This document shows, one piece after another, positions 1 to 8,136 of a stretch of 64,000 nucleotides of DNA (the stretch's first letter is position 1; each line of letters opens with the position of its first letter). A model generated the notes under the pieces. It was not told where the DNA came from. It saw nothing but the letters and a program-made list of their open reading frames with translations, and made no database searches. Source of the stretch: Synechococcus sp. RedBA-s (GTDB taxonomy: Bacteria; Cyanobacteriota; Cyanobacteriia; PCC-6307; Cyanobiaceae); assembly GCF_024345495.1 (NCBI RefSeq), contig NZ_JAGQBF010000003.1:1-64000 (forward strand), given 5' to 3'. The translations under genes were made by a program, and so were the position numbers.

Positions 1-15
1 GGGTTGCAGGGCCAT
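1..15 (-). CDS. Start of a gene running off the left edge, possibly hisZ (ATP phosphoribosyltransferase regulatory subunit)
   Basis: An ATG on the minus strand at 15-13 opens a frame reading M-A-L-Q-P before the window ends. It lies 52 bases downstream of the inositol-monophosphatase-family gene on the same strand. From memory, picocyanobacterial HisZ proteins begin with these residues and sit beside an inositol monophosphatase gene. Five codons cannot prove this, so the name is an inference from the start and the context. Confidence 0.35.
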
Positions 16-67
16 GGGGGCGGAGGGGCTGGGGGATGGGAGAGGATGGATCCTATGGAGCGATCGC

Positions 68-955
68 TCAGGGGCCCAGCTCCGGAGCCCCGAACAGCTG
101 GCCCGGCAGGGGGTGGCAGTGGCCCAGACCCTCGATCAGGGCCGCCTGCAGGCCGGGTGTGCAGGCGATCAGCCGGCCTTCGGCGAGGCAGGCGGCACCG
201 CCGTCGTAGCGGCTGACCACTCCGCCCGCCTGCTCCACCAGCACCACGCCCGCGGCCAGGTCCCAGGGGGAGAGGCCCCGCTCCCAGTAGCCATCGAGCC
301 GACCGGCGGCGACGAAGGCCAGATCCACCGCCGCCGCCCCGCCGCGACGCACGCCATGGGTGCGGTGGGTGAACCAGCAGAACTCGGCGTAGTTGGTGTC
401 CGGTTGGCTCTGGCGGTCGTAGGCGAAACCCGTGACCAGCAGCGAGGCGGCGAGGTCGTGGCAGCCACTCACCCGCAGCGCCCGCTCATTGCACCAGGCC
501 CCCAGGCCGGGGGCCGCCCAGTAGAGCTCCTCCAGGGCCGGCACGCTGATGGCCCCCAGCAGCGGAGCACCTTTCCAGGTGAGACCGATCGAGGTGGCGA
601 AGAAGGGATAGCCGTGGGCGTAGTTGGTGGTGCCATCGAGGGGATCGACGCACCACTCCAGATCCGAGCCGGTGCGGCTGCGGCCGCTTTCCTCCGCCAG
701 CACCCCCAGCTCCGGCGTGCGGGCTTCGAGGATGGCCAGCACCGCCTGCTCCGCCGCCAGATCAGCCTCGGTGACCAGATCGCCGGCCCGGCCCTTCTCG
801 CGGATCGACTCCAGCCTGCCGAAGTGGTGGGCCAGCACCCGGGCGGCGGCGGCGGCGGCCTCCCGGGCCACCTCCGCCAGCCGTTCAAGTTCTGTGTGAT
901 CCAGGCCTGACCCCAGCAGGGCCTGAGCGGAGAGGCTTGGCACGGACGTCATCAT
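68..955 (-). CDS. Inositol monophosphatase family protein
   Basis: A 295-residue protein of the Mg-dependent inositol monophosphatase / fructose-1,6-bisphosphatase-like fold. Visible motifs are the first metal site GVLAEES (about residues 84-90), the main metal-binding block DPLDGTTN (104-111), and the late SPWDLAAG block, which carries the final metal ligand. The family dephosphorylates small sugar or polyol phosphates such as inositol phosphate, histidinol phosphate or PAP; the substrate cannot be told from sequence alone. A possible downstream hisZ would make histidinol phosphate worth considering. The frame extends upstream to 1081, but the start at ATG 955 (or the adjacent ATG 952) is chosen because it overlaps the ferredoxin stop in an ATGATGA arrangement, implying translational coupling. 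Confidence 0.88.
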   Translation of the reverse strand: MMTSVPSLSAQALLGSGLDHTELERLAEVAREAAAAAARVLAHHFGRLESIREKGRAGDLVTEADLAAEQAVLAILEARTPELGVLAEESGRSRTGSDLEWCVDPLDGTTNYAHGYPFFATSIGLTWKGAPLLGAISVPALEELYWAAPGLGAWCNERALRVSGCHDLAASLLVTGFAYDRQSQPDTNYAEFCWFTHRTHGVRRGGAAAVDLAFVAAGRLDGYWERGLSPWDLAAGVVLVEQAGGVVSRYDGGAACLAEGRLIACTPGLQAALIEGLGHCHPLPGQLFGAPELGP

Positions 956-1320
956 TCCTCCTCCAGGGGCAGGCCAGGGGTCACCTGGCCCCGGCCGAAA
1001 TAGCGGCCGAACTGAAGCTCGTAGACTTCGTCCTCGTCCTGGGTCTCCACCTCCAGGGGGCCCTTGGCCCTGGCCACGCACAGAAGTCCGTAGCCCCGCC
1101 GCCGCAGGTCCTGGGAGAGCCCCAGGGCCTCCTGCTGATCGATCTCACCAGAGATCACACGCACGGCACAGGTGGTGCAGCAGCCGTTGCGGCAACTGAA
1201 GGGCAGCGGCTGCCCCTGGGCCTCGAAACTGCGCAGGATGTACTCCCCTTCGGGAACCTCCAGGCGGATCAGCCGTTGTTCCTGCCGCCAGTGCACCGTG
1301 ATCGGGAAGCGTCGTGTCAT
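952..1320 (-). CDS. Plant-type 2Fe-2S ferredoxin
   Basis: A 122-residue soluble electron carrier. It has the plant-type cluster pattern Cys43-x4-Cys48-x2-Cys51 followed by Cys81, which ligates one 2Fe-2S cluster. An extra Cys47 adjoins the second ligand. The C-terminal stretch after residue 95 (QDEDEVYELQFGRYF) is longer than in photosynthetic PetF and acidic near the end, so this is more likely a dedicated ferredoxin than the main photosystem I acceptor. The stop overlaps the start of the phosphatase-family gene, so the two are probably co-transcribed. The redox partner is unknown. Confidence 0.88.
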   Translation of the reverse strand: MTRRFPITVHWRQEQRLIRLEVPEGEYILRSFEAQGQPLPFSCRNGCCTTCAVRVISGEIDQQEALGLSQDLRRRGYGLLCVARAKGPLEVETQDEDEVYELQFGRYFGRGQVTPGLPLEEE

Positions 1321-1381
1321 CGGATGGAATTGGACCCTCTGGGCTGACTGCTACATTGCCATTTGCCCCATAACAGCCGCT

Positions 1382-1468
1382 GGAGAGGTGGCCGAGTGGT
1401 CGAAGGCGCAGCACTGGAAATGCTGTATAGGGGCAACTCTATCGAGGGTTCGAATCCCTCCCTCTCCG
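1382..1468 (+). tRNA. tRNA-Ser (GGA anticodon)
   Basis: The 7-bp acceptor stem is GGAGAGG at 1382-1388 paired with CCTCTCC at 1461-1467, with G discriminator at 1468. The anticodon stem CAGCA/TGCTG (1409-1413 and 1421-1425) encloses a seven-base loop with anticodon GGA at 1416-1418. The long variable arm (around TATAGGGGCAACTCTATC) is the class II hallmark of tRNA-Ser. The T-loop GGTTCGAATCC is standard. CCA is not encoded. It reads UCC and UCU codons. Confidence 0.97.
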
Positions 1469-1479
1469 CTTTCAACACA

Positions 1480-1507
1480 AAAGCCGGCTCTTGCAGCCGG
1501 CTTTTTT
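1480..1507 (+). terminator. Rho-independent terminator of tRNA-Ser
   Basis: The 9-bp perfect stem AAGCCGGCT (1481-1489) and AGCCGGCTT (1495-1503) with a 5-base loop is followed by a T run. It begins 12 bases after the tRNA end and is the clearest intrinsic terminator in the window. Its A-rich 5' flank may let it also act on the opposite strand. Confidence 0.93.
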
Positions 1508-1592
1508 ATGCCTTCATCGGCCCCCATGGGCAGGCCATTCCTTTCAGCCTGTCAAGCTGTTGAACTGGCCGCTTGATAGGCCAGTGGGGGCT

Positions 1593-2411
1593 TCAACCGA
1601 AGCGGCCTGTGACGTAATCCTGGGTGGCTTGCTGAACCGGGGCATTGAAGATACGCTCGGTGTCGTTGAACTCCACCAGGTAGCCCACCTTGCCGCTGCC
1701 GCCTTCCACCGCTTCGGCATTGAAGAAGGCCGTGTAGTCGGAGACCCGCACCGCCTGCTGCATGTTGTGGGTGACGATCACGATGGTGAAGCTCTTTTTG
1801 AGCTCATGAATCATCTCCTCGATCTTCAAGGTGGAGATCGGATCCAGTGCCGAGCAGGGTTCGTCCATCAGGATCACCTCCGGCTCCACGGCGATGGCGC
1901 GGGCGATGCAGAGCCTCTGCTGCTGGCCGCCGGAGAGGGCATTGCCGCTCTCCTTGAGCTTGTCCTTGGTTTCATCCCAGATCGCCGCCTTGCGCAGGGA
2001 GCGCTCCACCAGTTCATCCATGTCGCCCTTGTAGCCGTTGATGCGGGCACCGAAGGCGATGTTTTCGTAGATGCTCTTGGGGAAAGGGTTGGGCTTCTGG
2101 AAGACCATGCCGATGCGGCGGCGCACCTCCACCGGATCCACGTCGCGCGCATACATGTCCTGACCGTCGAACACCACCCGACCGCGCAGGCTGCAACCCT
2201 CGATCAGATCATTCATGCGGTTGAGGGCCCGCAGCACGGTCGATTTGCCGCAACCGGAGGGGCCGATGAAGGCGGTGACCCGGTTGCGGGGAATTTCCAT
2301 GTAGACATCCCGCACAGCTTCAAAACTGCCGTAGCTGATGGTGATGTTCTCCAGGCTGAGGCAGCTGGGCAGGGTGGCGCTGGTGCTGGGTTGGCTCATG
2401 GTGCTGGTCAT
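1593..2411 (-). CDS. pstB: Phosphate ABC transporter ATP-binding protein PstB
   Basis: The ATPase of the high-affinity phosphate importer, working at the inner face of the cytoplasmic membrane with PstC and PstA. Visible are Walker [10 protein letters not shown] (about residues 50-58), the Q-loop [10 protein letters not shown] typical of PstB, the signature [14 protein letters not shown], and Walker B VILMDEP. The length of 272 residues suits the family. The frame stays open upstream to 2513, inside pstA, so I place the start at ATG 2411 (MTSTMSQP); a second ATG at 2399 is also possible. Last gene of pstC-pstA-pstB on the minus strand; no pstS or phoU follows. Confidence 0.95.
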   Translation of the reverse strand: MTSTMSQPSTSATLPSCLSLENITISYGSFEAVRDVYMEIPRNRVTAFIGPSGCGKSTVLRALNRMNDLIEGCSLRGRVVFDGQDMYARDVDPVEVRRRIGMVFQKPNPFPKSIYENIAFGARINGYKGDMDELVERSLRKAAIWDETKDKLKESGNALSGGQQQRLCIARAIAVEPEVILMDEPCSALDPISTLKIEEMIHELKKSFTIVIVTHNMQQAVRVSDYTAFFNAEAVEGGSGKVGYLVEFNDTERIFNAPVQQATQDYVTGRFG

Positions 2412-2463
2412 GGCTGGGGGATGGGAAATGGGGGATGAGGGATGAAATCCGAGGGCCCTTGGG

Positions 2464-3357
2464 CTAGCTGGAGGCGAACCGACGAATCCAGCGGGCAAGA
2501 AGATTGGCGCCAAGAATCAGCATCACGAGCACAAAGGAAGTCGCCCAGGCAAGGGAGTTCTGGGCTTCGTAGGGCATGATCGCGAAATTGAAGATCAACA
2601 CCGACATCGAGGCGATCGGGTTGAACAACCCTTCGGGCCAGAACGGCGAGAATAGGGCTGTGAAGATCAGCGGAGCCGTTTCACCGGCTGCCCGGGCGAT
2701 GGCCAGCACCACACCGGTGGCAATCGGCGTGAAGGCGCTGGGCAGGGTGATGCGCGTGATCGTCACGAACTTGGAGGCACCGACCCCGATCGCTCCCCAG
2801 CTCAGCTCCTGCGGCACGAGCTTCAGCGCTTCATCGGTGGTCTTGATCACCGTGGGAAGCATCAGCACCGCCAGGGCAATACCACCGGCCACGGCGGAAT
2901 AGGATTGGCCGAAGAACAGGCGGGTGGCCACGATCGCGCCGTACACGAACACGCCGCAGATGATCGACGGCACCCCCGCCAGGATGTCGTTGCCGACGCG
3001 GATGAACTGGGCGAACCAACCGCTGCTGGCGTATTCCGCCAGGTAGACGCCACCACCCACACCCACTGGAATGGCGATCAACGAGGCCACCAGGGTGACC
3101 ACGAAGGTGCCGATGATGGCGTTGGCGATGCCGCCTCCTTCAAGGCCCGGTGCCGGAGGAAGCTGGGTGAAGAGGCTGACGCTGATCAGTTTGCCCCCCT
3201 GGATCAGCACATAGATCAGAACCAGGAAGAGAGGAAGCACCGCGATCAGACTGAACAGCCCGGCGATCGAGGTGAACAGCTTGTCGGTGCGGTTGCGGCT
3301 CAACCCCGGATTGAACCGGAGTGAGCGGGCTGGAAAGGCTGGTTTGGCAAGGGTCAT
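2464..3357 (-). CDS. pstA: Phosphate ABC transporter permease PstA
   Basis: A 297-residue inner-membrane permease with about six hydrophobic segments. It pairs with PstC to form the phosphate channel. The cytoplasmic coupling loop that contacts PstB is visible as the segment around [20 protein letters not shown], with the family-typical EAL...VP...GA pattern. The start ATG at 3357 lies 10 bases after the pstC stop, consistent with one operon. The full family length is present. Confidence 0.94.
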   Translation of the reverse strand: MTLAKPAFPARSLRFNPGLSRNRTDKLFTSIAGLFSLIAVLPLFLVLIYVLIQGGKLISVSLFTQLPPAPGLEGGGIANAIIGTFVVTLVASLIAIPVGVGGGVYLAEYASSGWFAQFIRVGNDILAGVPSIICGVFVYGAIVATRLFFGQSYSAVAGGIALAVLMLPTVIKTTDEALKLVPQELSWGAIGVGASKFVTITRITLPSAFTPIATGVVLAIARAAGETAPLIFTALFSPFWPEGLFNPIASMSVLIFNFAIMPYEAQNSLAWATSFVLVMLILGANLLARWIRRFASS

Positions 3358-3367
3358 GACGGGCAGC

Positions 3368-4330
3368 TCAGTTGTAGCTCAGGCTGAACTTGCGAACGAT
3401 CCATTGGGCGAGGATGTTCACGGCGAAAGTGAGCAGCATCAGGATCAGGGCTGCATAGAGAAGCGCCGACACCTGAATGCCATCGGCCTCACCGAACTGG
3501 TTGGCAAGCATTGCCGAGATGGTGTTCCCCGGGGCCAGCAACGACAAACTGAAATTCATCGAGTTGCCGATGATCATGGTCACGGCCATGGTTTCACCCA
3601 TGGCCCGACCAAGGGCCAACATCACGCCGCCGATGATCGAGGAGAGGGCCGCCGGCAGGATTACATTGAAGATGGCGATCCAGCGGGTGCTGCCCACCCC
3701 GTAGGCCCCCTGGCGCAGCTCCTGGGGGACCTGATTGAGGGCATCCCGGGAGATGGCGGTGATGATCGGCAGAATCATCACCACAAGAATCAGGATCGCC
3801 GGTGCCATGCCGGGCCCCTTGGGGGCCGTTGAGAACAGGGGAAACCAGCCGAGGCTCTGGTGCAAGAAATTGAGGAAGGGTCTGAGCAGCGGCTCCATCA
3901 CGAAGATGGCCCACAGCCCCAGCACCACCGAGGGAATCGCCGCCAGCAACTCCACCATCACGCCGATCACCTCGCGAATGTTGCGTGGAATCAGGTTCTC
4001 GGTGATAAAGATGGCGGTCCCCACCCCCAGAGGCACGGCGATGACCAGCGCCAGCAGCGACGACACCAACGTGCCGTAGATGGCGGTGAAGGCGCCGTAC
4101 TGGCTGTTGACCGGATCCCAGCCGGAGGTGACCAGAAAGGAGAGTCCGAAGGAGGCCATCGCCTCGCGGGCCCCGCTGAACACCGTCAGAAAGATGCCCA
4201 GCAGCAGCACCGCCACCAGGGAAGCGAGCACGATTGTGAGCAGCTTGAAACCACGATCAACGCTGCGCTCGGCCCAGGGGCGGCGGCGGAGAGTGAACTG
4301 ATCCTGGTCCGATTCAGATCGGATCACCAT
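3368..4330 (-). CDS. pstC: Phosphate ABC transporter permease PstC
   Basis: A 320-residue inner-membrane permease and first gene of the pstCAB operon. It has a basic/acidic cytoplasmic N-terminus, then a first membrane span near residues 30-50 and five more hydrophobic segments. The coupling loop ALNQVPQELRQGAYGVGSTR is near-identical in layout to that of PstA. The start ATG at 4330 faces the divergent dnaK gene across 185 bases. The periplasmic phosphate-binding protein PstS is not in the window and must be encoded elsewhere. Confidence 0.94.
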   Translation of the reverse strand: MVIRSESDQDQFTLRRRPWAERSVDRGFKLLTIVLASLVAVLLLGIFLTVFSGAREAMASFGLSFLVTSGWDPVNSQYGAFTAIYGTLVSSLLALVIAVPLGVGTAIFITENLIPRNIREVIGVMVELLAAIPSVVLGLWAIFVMEPLLRPFLNFLHQSLGWFPLFSTAPKGPGMAPAILILVVMILPIITAISRDALNQVPQELRQGAYGVGSTRWIAIFNVILPAALSSIIGGVMLALGRAMGETMAVTMIIGNSMNFSLSLLAPGNTISAMLANQFGEADGIQVSALLYAALILMLLTFAVNILAQWIVRKFSLSYN

Positions 4331-4515
4331 GCAGTTACGAAAGAACAGACGTGAGGCCAGCAGGGACTCTCACAACTCGAAACCTAGATCTCACCTTGTG
4401 CTGGCGACCACTAAGAACGCCTTAACAGTTCTGCCAATCCGCTGGCCCCCAAGGCCGTCAGCTTGCAGGCGTGCGGCCAGGAAGCCGGTAGTTTGGGGCT
4501 TCGCTTTGGGGATGC
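4331..4515. promoter_or_regulatory. Divergent intergenic region between pstC and dnaK
   Basis: This 185-base gap must hold promoters for both pstCAB (leftward) and the dnaK operon (rightward). Two imperfect boxes, CTAAGAAC (4411-4418) and CTTAACAG (4421-4428), lie close together. The second resembles the CTTAACCT-like half-site of cyanobacterial Pho boxes. The match is partial and the spacing is not canonical, so a PhoB/SphR site is only a suggestion. No obvious heat-shock CIRCE palindrome is visible upstream of dnaK. Confidence 0.4.
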
Positions 4516-6666
4516 ATGGGCCGGATCGTTGGCATTGACCTGGGCACCACCAACTCGGTGGTGGCGGTGCTGGAGGGCGGCCGGCCCCAGGTGATCGCCA
4601 ATGCCGAAGGGGGCCGCACCACACCCTCGGTGGTGGGCTTCAGCCGCGATCAGGAGCTGCTGGTGGGCCAGCTTGCCCGCCGCCAGCTGGTGCTCAACCC
4701 CCGCAACACCTTCGCCAACCTCAAGCGCTTCGTCGGCCGCAGCTGGGACGAGCTCGACGACGGCAGCCTGGCGGTGCCCTACACGGTGCGGGCCAACGAC
4801 CAGGGCAATGTGCGCATTCTCTGCCCCGTCACCGAGCGGGAGTATGCGCCTGAGGAGCTGCTGGCCAGCATCCTGCGCAAGCTCGTCGACGACGCCTGCA
4901 CGTACCTGGGCGAGGAGGTGGCGGCCGCCGTGATCACGGTGCCGGCCTATTTCAATGATGCCCAGCGCCAGGCCACCCGAGACGCCGGGCGCCTGGCGGG
5001 GCTCACGGTGGAGCGGATCCTGAATGAGCCCACGGCCGCTGCTCTGGCCTACGGCTTCGACCGCAGTGCCGTCAAGCGGGTGCTGGTGTTCGACCTGGGT
5101 GGCGGCACCTTCGATGTGTCAGTGCTGCGCATCGCCAATGGCGTTTTTGATGTGAAGGCCACCAGCGGTGACACCCAGCTGGGCGGCAATGACTGGGATC
5201 TGCGCATCGTTGACTGGCTGGCTGAGGCCTTCGAAAGCCGGCACCAGATCGATCTGCGCCGGGATCGCCAGGCGCTGCAGCGCCTCAGCGAGGCGGCCGA
5301 AAAGGCCAAGCAGGAGCTCTCCGGCGTCACCACCACCCCGATCTCGCTGCCGTTCATTGCCACCGGCTCTGATGGACCCCTGCACATCGAGTCCAGCCTG
5401 GAGCGGCGCACCTTCGAATCCCTCTGCCCCGATCTGCTCGATCGCCTGATGCGTCCGGTGCAGCGGGCCCTGCGTGATTCCGGTTTCACGGCCGACGACA
5501 TTGACGACGTGGTGCTGGTGGGCGGCAGCACCCGCATGCCGATGGTGCAGGAGATGGTGCGCACCCTGATTCCGCGCGAGCCCTGCCAATCGGTCAACCC
5601 CGATGAGGTGGTGGCCATCGGTGCGGCGGTGCAGGCCGGCATCCTCACCGGTGATCTGCGCGATCTGATGCTCAACGACGTCACCCCCCTCTCCCTCGGG
5701 CTGGAGACGATCGGCGGGGTGATGAAGGTGCTGATTCCCCGCAACACCCCCATTCCCGTGCGCCGCTCGGATGTGTTCAGCACCTCCGAGGCCAATCAGT
5801 CGGCGGTGGAGATCCATGTGCTCCAGGGGGAGCGCCAGATGGCGGCCGACAACAAGTCCCTAGGCCGCTTCCGGCTCTCGGGCATTCCGCCCGCCCCCAG
5901 GGGTGTGCCCCAGGTGCAGGTGTCGCTCGACATCGACGCCAACGGCCTGCTGCAGGTGTCGGCCACCGACCGCACCACCGGCCGCCAGCAGAGCGTCAGC
6001 ATTCAGGGGGGTTCCAACCTCAGTGAAGCGGAGATTCAGGCGCTGCTGGAGGAGGCCCAGCTCAAGTCCGCCGAAGATCGGCGCAAGCGGGTGGTGGTGG
6101 ATCGGCTCAACCGAGCCCAGACCCTGGTGGCCCAGGCAGAGCGCCGTCTGCGCGATGCCGCTCTCGAGCTGGGTCCCTATGGCGCCGAGAGGCAGCAGCG
6201 GTCGGTGGAGATGGCCCTGCGCGAGGTGCAGGTGCAGCTCAACGATGCCGACCCGGCGGAACTCGACCTGGCTGTCAGCCAGCTGCAGGAAGCCCTCTAT
6301 GGCCTCAACCGCCGTCTGATCAGCGAACGCAAATCCGAGGCTGGCCCCCTGCAGGGCCTCAAGAACACCCTGGGCTCGATCAAGGACGACCTTTTCTCCG
6401 ATGAGGACGACTGGGATGAGTGGGACCGCTCCCGCCCCGGACCCTCCGAGCGCTGGGGCGGCGACCCCTGGGCTCCCCCGTCCCGCAACGGCGGCTACCG
6501 GGAGGAGGGCTACTCCTCCTACGAACGTCCACGGTTGGAGCGCTCCAGGCCCGAGCCTTCCCGCCGGGAGCCCCCACGGGCCGATCGCTCTGATCGCTAC
6601 GAACCGGCCGCCGAAGGGCGCCGGCGCCCCAGCCCCAGGGCCGACGATCCCTGGGCTGAGGACTGA
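4516..6666 (+). CDS. Hsp70 chaperone, DnaK3-like with a long charged C-terminal tail
   Basis: A 716-residue Hsp70. The nucleotide-binding domain (about 1-370) opens with GIDLGTTNSVVAV and has the phosphate-binding block DLGGGTFDVSVL and the VGGSTRMP motif. The substrate-binding domain covers about 385-500 and a helical lid about 510-605. Instead of the short EEVD-like end of housekeeping DnaK, the protein ends in about 105 residues rich in Asp, Arg, Pro and Ser, with repeated acidic and RSRPEPSRREPP-type segments. A long tail and an adjacent dnaJ are features of cyanobacterial DnaK3, reported as thylakoid-associated in Synechococcus elongatus. The name DnaK3 is inferred from tail and neighbourhood. 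It heads a compact cluster with dnaJ five bases downstream. Confidence 0.93.
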   Translation: MGRIVGIDLGTTNSVVAVLEGGRPQVIANAEGGRTTPSVVGFSRDQELLVGQLARRQLVLNPRNTFANLKRFVGRSWDELDDGSLAVPYTVRANDQGNVRILCPVTEREYAPEELLASILRKLVDDACTYLGEEVAAAVITVPAYFNDAQRQATRDAGRLAGLTVERILNEPTAAALAYGFDRSAVKRVLVFDLGGGTFDVSVLRIANGVFDVKATSGDTQLGGNDWDLRIVDWLAEAFESRHQIDLRRDRQALQRLSEAAEKAKQELSGVTTTPISLPFIATGSDGPLHIESSLERRTFESLCPDLLDRLMRPVQRALRDSGFTADDIDDVVLVGGSTRMPMVQEMVRTLIPREPCQSVNPDEVVAIGAAVQAGILTGDLRDLMLNDVTPLSLGLETIGGVMKVLIPRNTPIPVRRSDVFSTSEANQSAVEIHVLQGERQMAADNKSLGRFRLSGIPPAPRGVPQVQVSLDIDANGLLQVSATDRTTGRQQSVSIQGGSNLSEAEIQALLEEAQLKSAEDRRKRVVVDRLNRAQTLVAQAERRLRDAALELGPYGAERQQRSVEMALREVQVQLNDADPAELDLAVSQLQEALYGLNRRLISERKSEAGPLQGLKNTLGSIKDDLFSDEDDWDEWDRSRPGPSERWGGDPWAPPSRNGGYREEGYSSYERPRLERSRPEPSRREPPRADRSDRYEPAAEGRRRPSPRADDPWAED

Positions 6667-6671
6667 GGGCG

Positions 6672-7649
6672 GTGAGCCGCAGTCCCACCGCCACGGTCGG
6701 TGACGACCACTGGGCGGTCCTCGGGCTGAGCCCGGGGGCCGATGCCGCCGAGCTCAAGCGCGGCTTCCGCGCCCAGGCGCGCCGTTGGCACCCTGACCTC
6801 AATGACAACGATCCGGTGGCCGAGGAGCGCTTCAAGCGGGTCAACGAGGCCTACGCCGTGCTCTCGGACCCCCGCCGTCGCCAGGCCTGGGAATCGGGGC
6901 TCGATCCAGTCTCGCTGCGGGGCGAGCGCGCTGATCCCTTCGCCACGGGTTTCCCCGAGTTCGACGACTACCTCGACGCCCTCTTCGGCCGTCAGGCGCG
7001 CCCTGATGACCGCCGGCCGTCTGAGCCTGGTCCTGAGACCGACCGGCCGGGCTCCACCCAGCGGCCCGAGTCCGCCCAGCGCCCGCCAGTGGCTCAGCCC
7101 CGGCAGAACCCGGGGGTCGAGGTGACCTATGCCTCGCCCCCGCCGCCGCCGGTGCAGGCCGCTAGTGACCTGGAGACGCTGGTGGAGCTCAGCCCCGAGC
7201 AGGCGCTGGAGGGCACCCGGCTGGAGCTGGAACTCCCTGGCGGCTTGGCGGTGGAGCTCTGGACCCCTCCCCTGGCCGGAGATGGCTGGCGCCTGCGCCT
7301 GGCCGGTGTGGCCCCTGGCGGGGCCGACCATTTCCTGCAGCTGCGGGTGCGCCGCCCCGATGGCCTGCGCATCGATGGACTGCGGGTGCTCTACGACCTG
7401 GAGCTGTCGCCGGCTGAAGCGGCCCTGGGCTGCAAGGTGGTGGTGCCCACCCTGGAGGGACGGGTGCAGCTCACGGTGCCGCCCTGCTCCTCCAGTGGTC
7501 GTCTGCTGCGTCTGCGGGGTCTGGGTCTCAGCCAGGGGGAGCGGCGGGGCGATCAGCTGGTGGAGCTGCGCATCGTTCTGCCCGAGCAGCTCAGCGACTC
7601 CGAAGTGGCGCTCTACAGGCGTCTGGAGGAATTGTCCGGAGATGGTTGA
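6672..7649 (+). CDS. DnaJ-family co-chaperone without zinc finger
   Basis: A 325-residue J-protein. The J domain spans about residues 11-75 with the essential HPD at 40-42, which stimulates Hsp70 ATPase. A Pro/Arg/Ser-rich linker (about 100-150) follows, then a C-terminal substrate-binding domain of the DnaJ_C type (about 160-320). The four CxxCxGxG zinc repeats are absent, so this is a type II (CbpA/DnaJ3-like) protein. It begins at GTG 6672, five bases after dnaK, and its natural partner is the preceding Hsp70. Its last codons overlap the next gene. Confidence 0.93.
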   Translation: MSRSPTATVGDDHWAVLGLSPGADAAELKRGFRAQARRWHPDLNDNDPVAEERFKRVNEAYAVLSDPRRRQAWESGLDPVSLRGERADPFATGFPEFDDYLDALFGRQARPDDRRPSEPGPETDRPGSTQRPESAQRPPVAQPRQNPGVEVTYASPPPPPVQAASDLETLVELSPEQALEGTRLELELPGGLAVELWTPPLAGDGWRLRLAGVAPGGADHFLQLRVRRPDGLRIDGLRVLYDLELSPAEAALGCKVVVPTLEGRVQLTVPPCSSSGRLLRLRGLGLSQGERRGDQLVELRIVLPEQLSDSEVALYRRLEELSGDG

Positions 7650-8136
7650 GCGGCCCGTGGGCCCGGGTCCCGATCAATGGGACACTGAGCCGCTGGGATT
7701 GGTTCGCTTCATGCCGGTTCATGTGCTGCTGTTCGAGGCCGGCACCGACAACGAAGGCATTCACTCCCTGGAGCTGAATGGCCGCACCGTGGTGCTGCTG
7801 TTCGAGGAACGGGACGATGCCGAGCGCTATGCAGGCCTGCTGGAGGCCCAGGATTTTCCTGTTCCCAGCGTGGAGGCGATCGAGCGGGAGGAGATGGAGT
7901 TGTTCTGCGGCCAGGCCGGCTATGAGGCCCGCTTCGTGCCCACCGGCTTCCTGCCCAGCTCCGCGGAGGAGCGTCTGCTGATCGCCCCACCGGAGCGGAA
8001 CATGGATCTCACCCACTGGAAGGACGAGACCTCCCGCGCCGCCGCCCCGGACAGCGGCGAGGGCAGCAGCCCGGGCAGCAGCCCCGAGAGCGCTGAACTC
8101 GAAGCCTTCCGCCGCCGCCTGGAGGGCCTGCTGTGA
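7642..8136 (+). CDS. DUF3110 family protein
   Basis: A 164-residue protein with the cyanobacterial/plastid DUF3110 core (VHVLLFEAGTDNEGIHSLE, then LFEERDDAERYAGLLEAQDFP). Function unknown; the fold is predicted to be a small alpha/beta domain. The ATG at 7642 overlaps the dnaJ stop and has GAGGA 11 bases upstream, but a second ATG at 7711 begins exactly at the conserved MPVHVLLF and may be the true start, giving 141 residues. The C-terminal 40 residues are Ser/Gly/Glu-rich and variable. Its stop overlaps murQ by four bases, so it is embedded in the dnaK-dnaJ-murQ run. Confidence 0.82.
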   Translation: MVERPVGPGPDQWDTEPLGLVRFMPVHVLLFEAGTDNEGIHSLELNGRTVVLLFEERDDAERYAGLLEAQDFPVPSVEAIEREEMELFCGQAGYEARFVPTGFLPSSAEERLLIAPPERNMDLTHWKDETSRAAAPDSGEGSSPGSSPESAELEAFRRRLEGLL

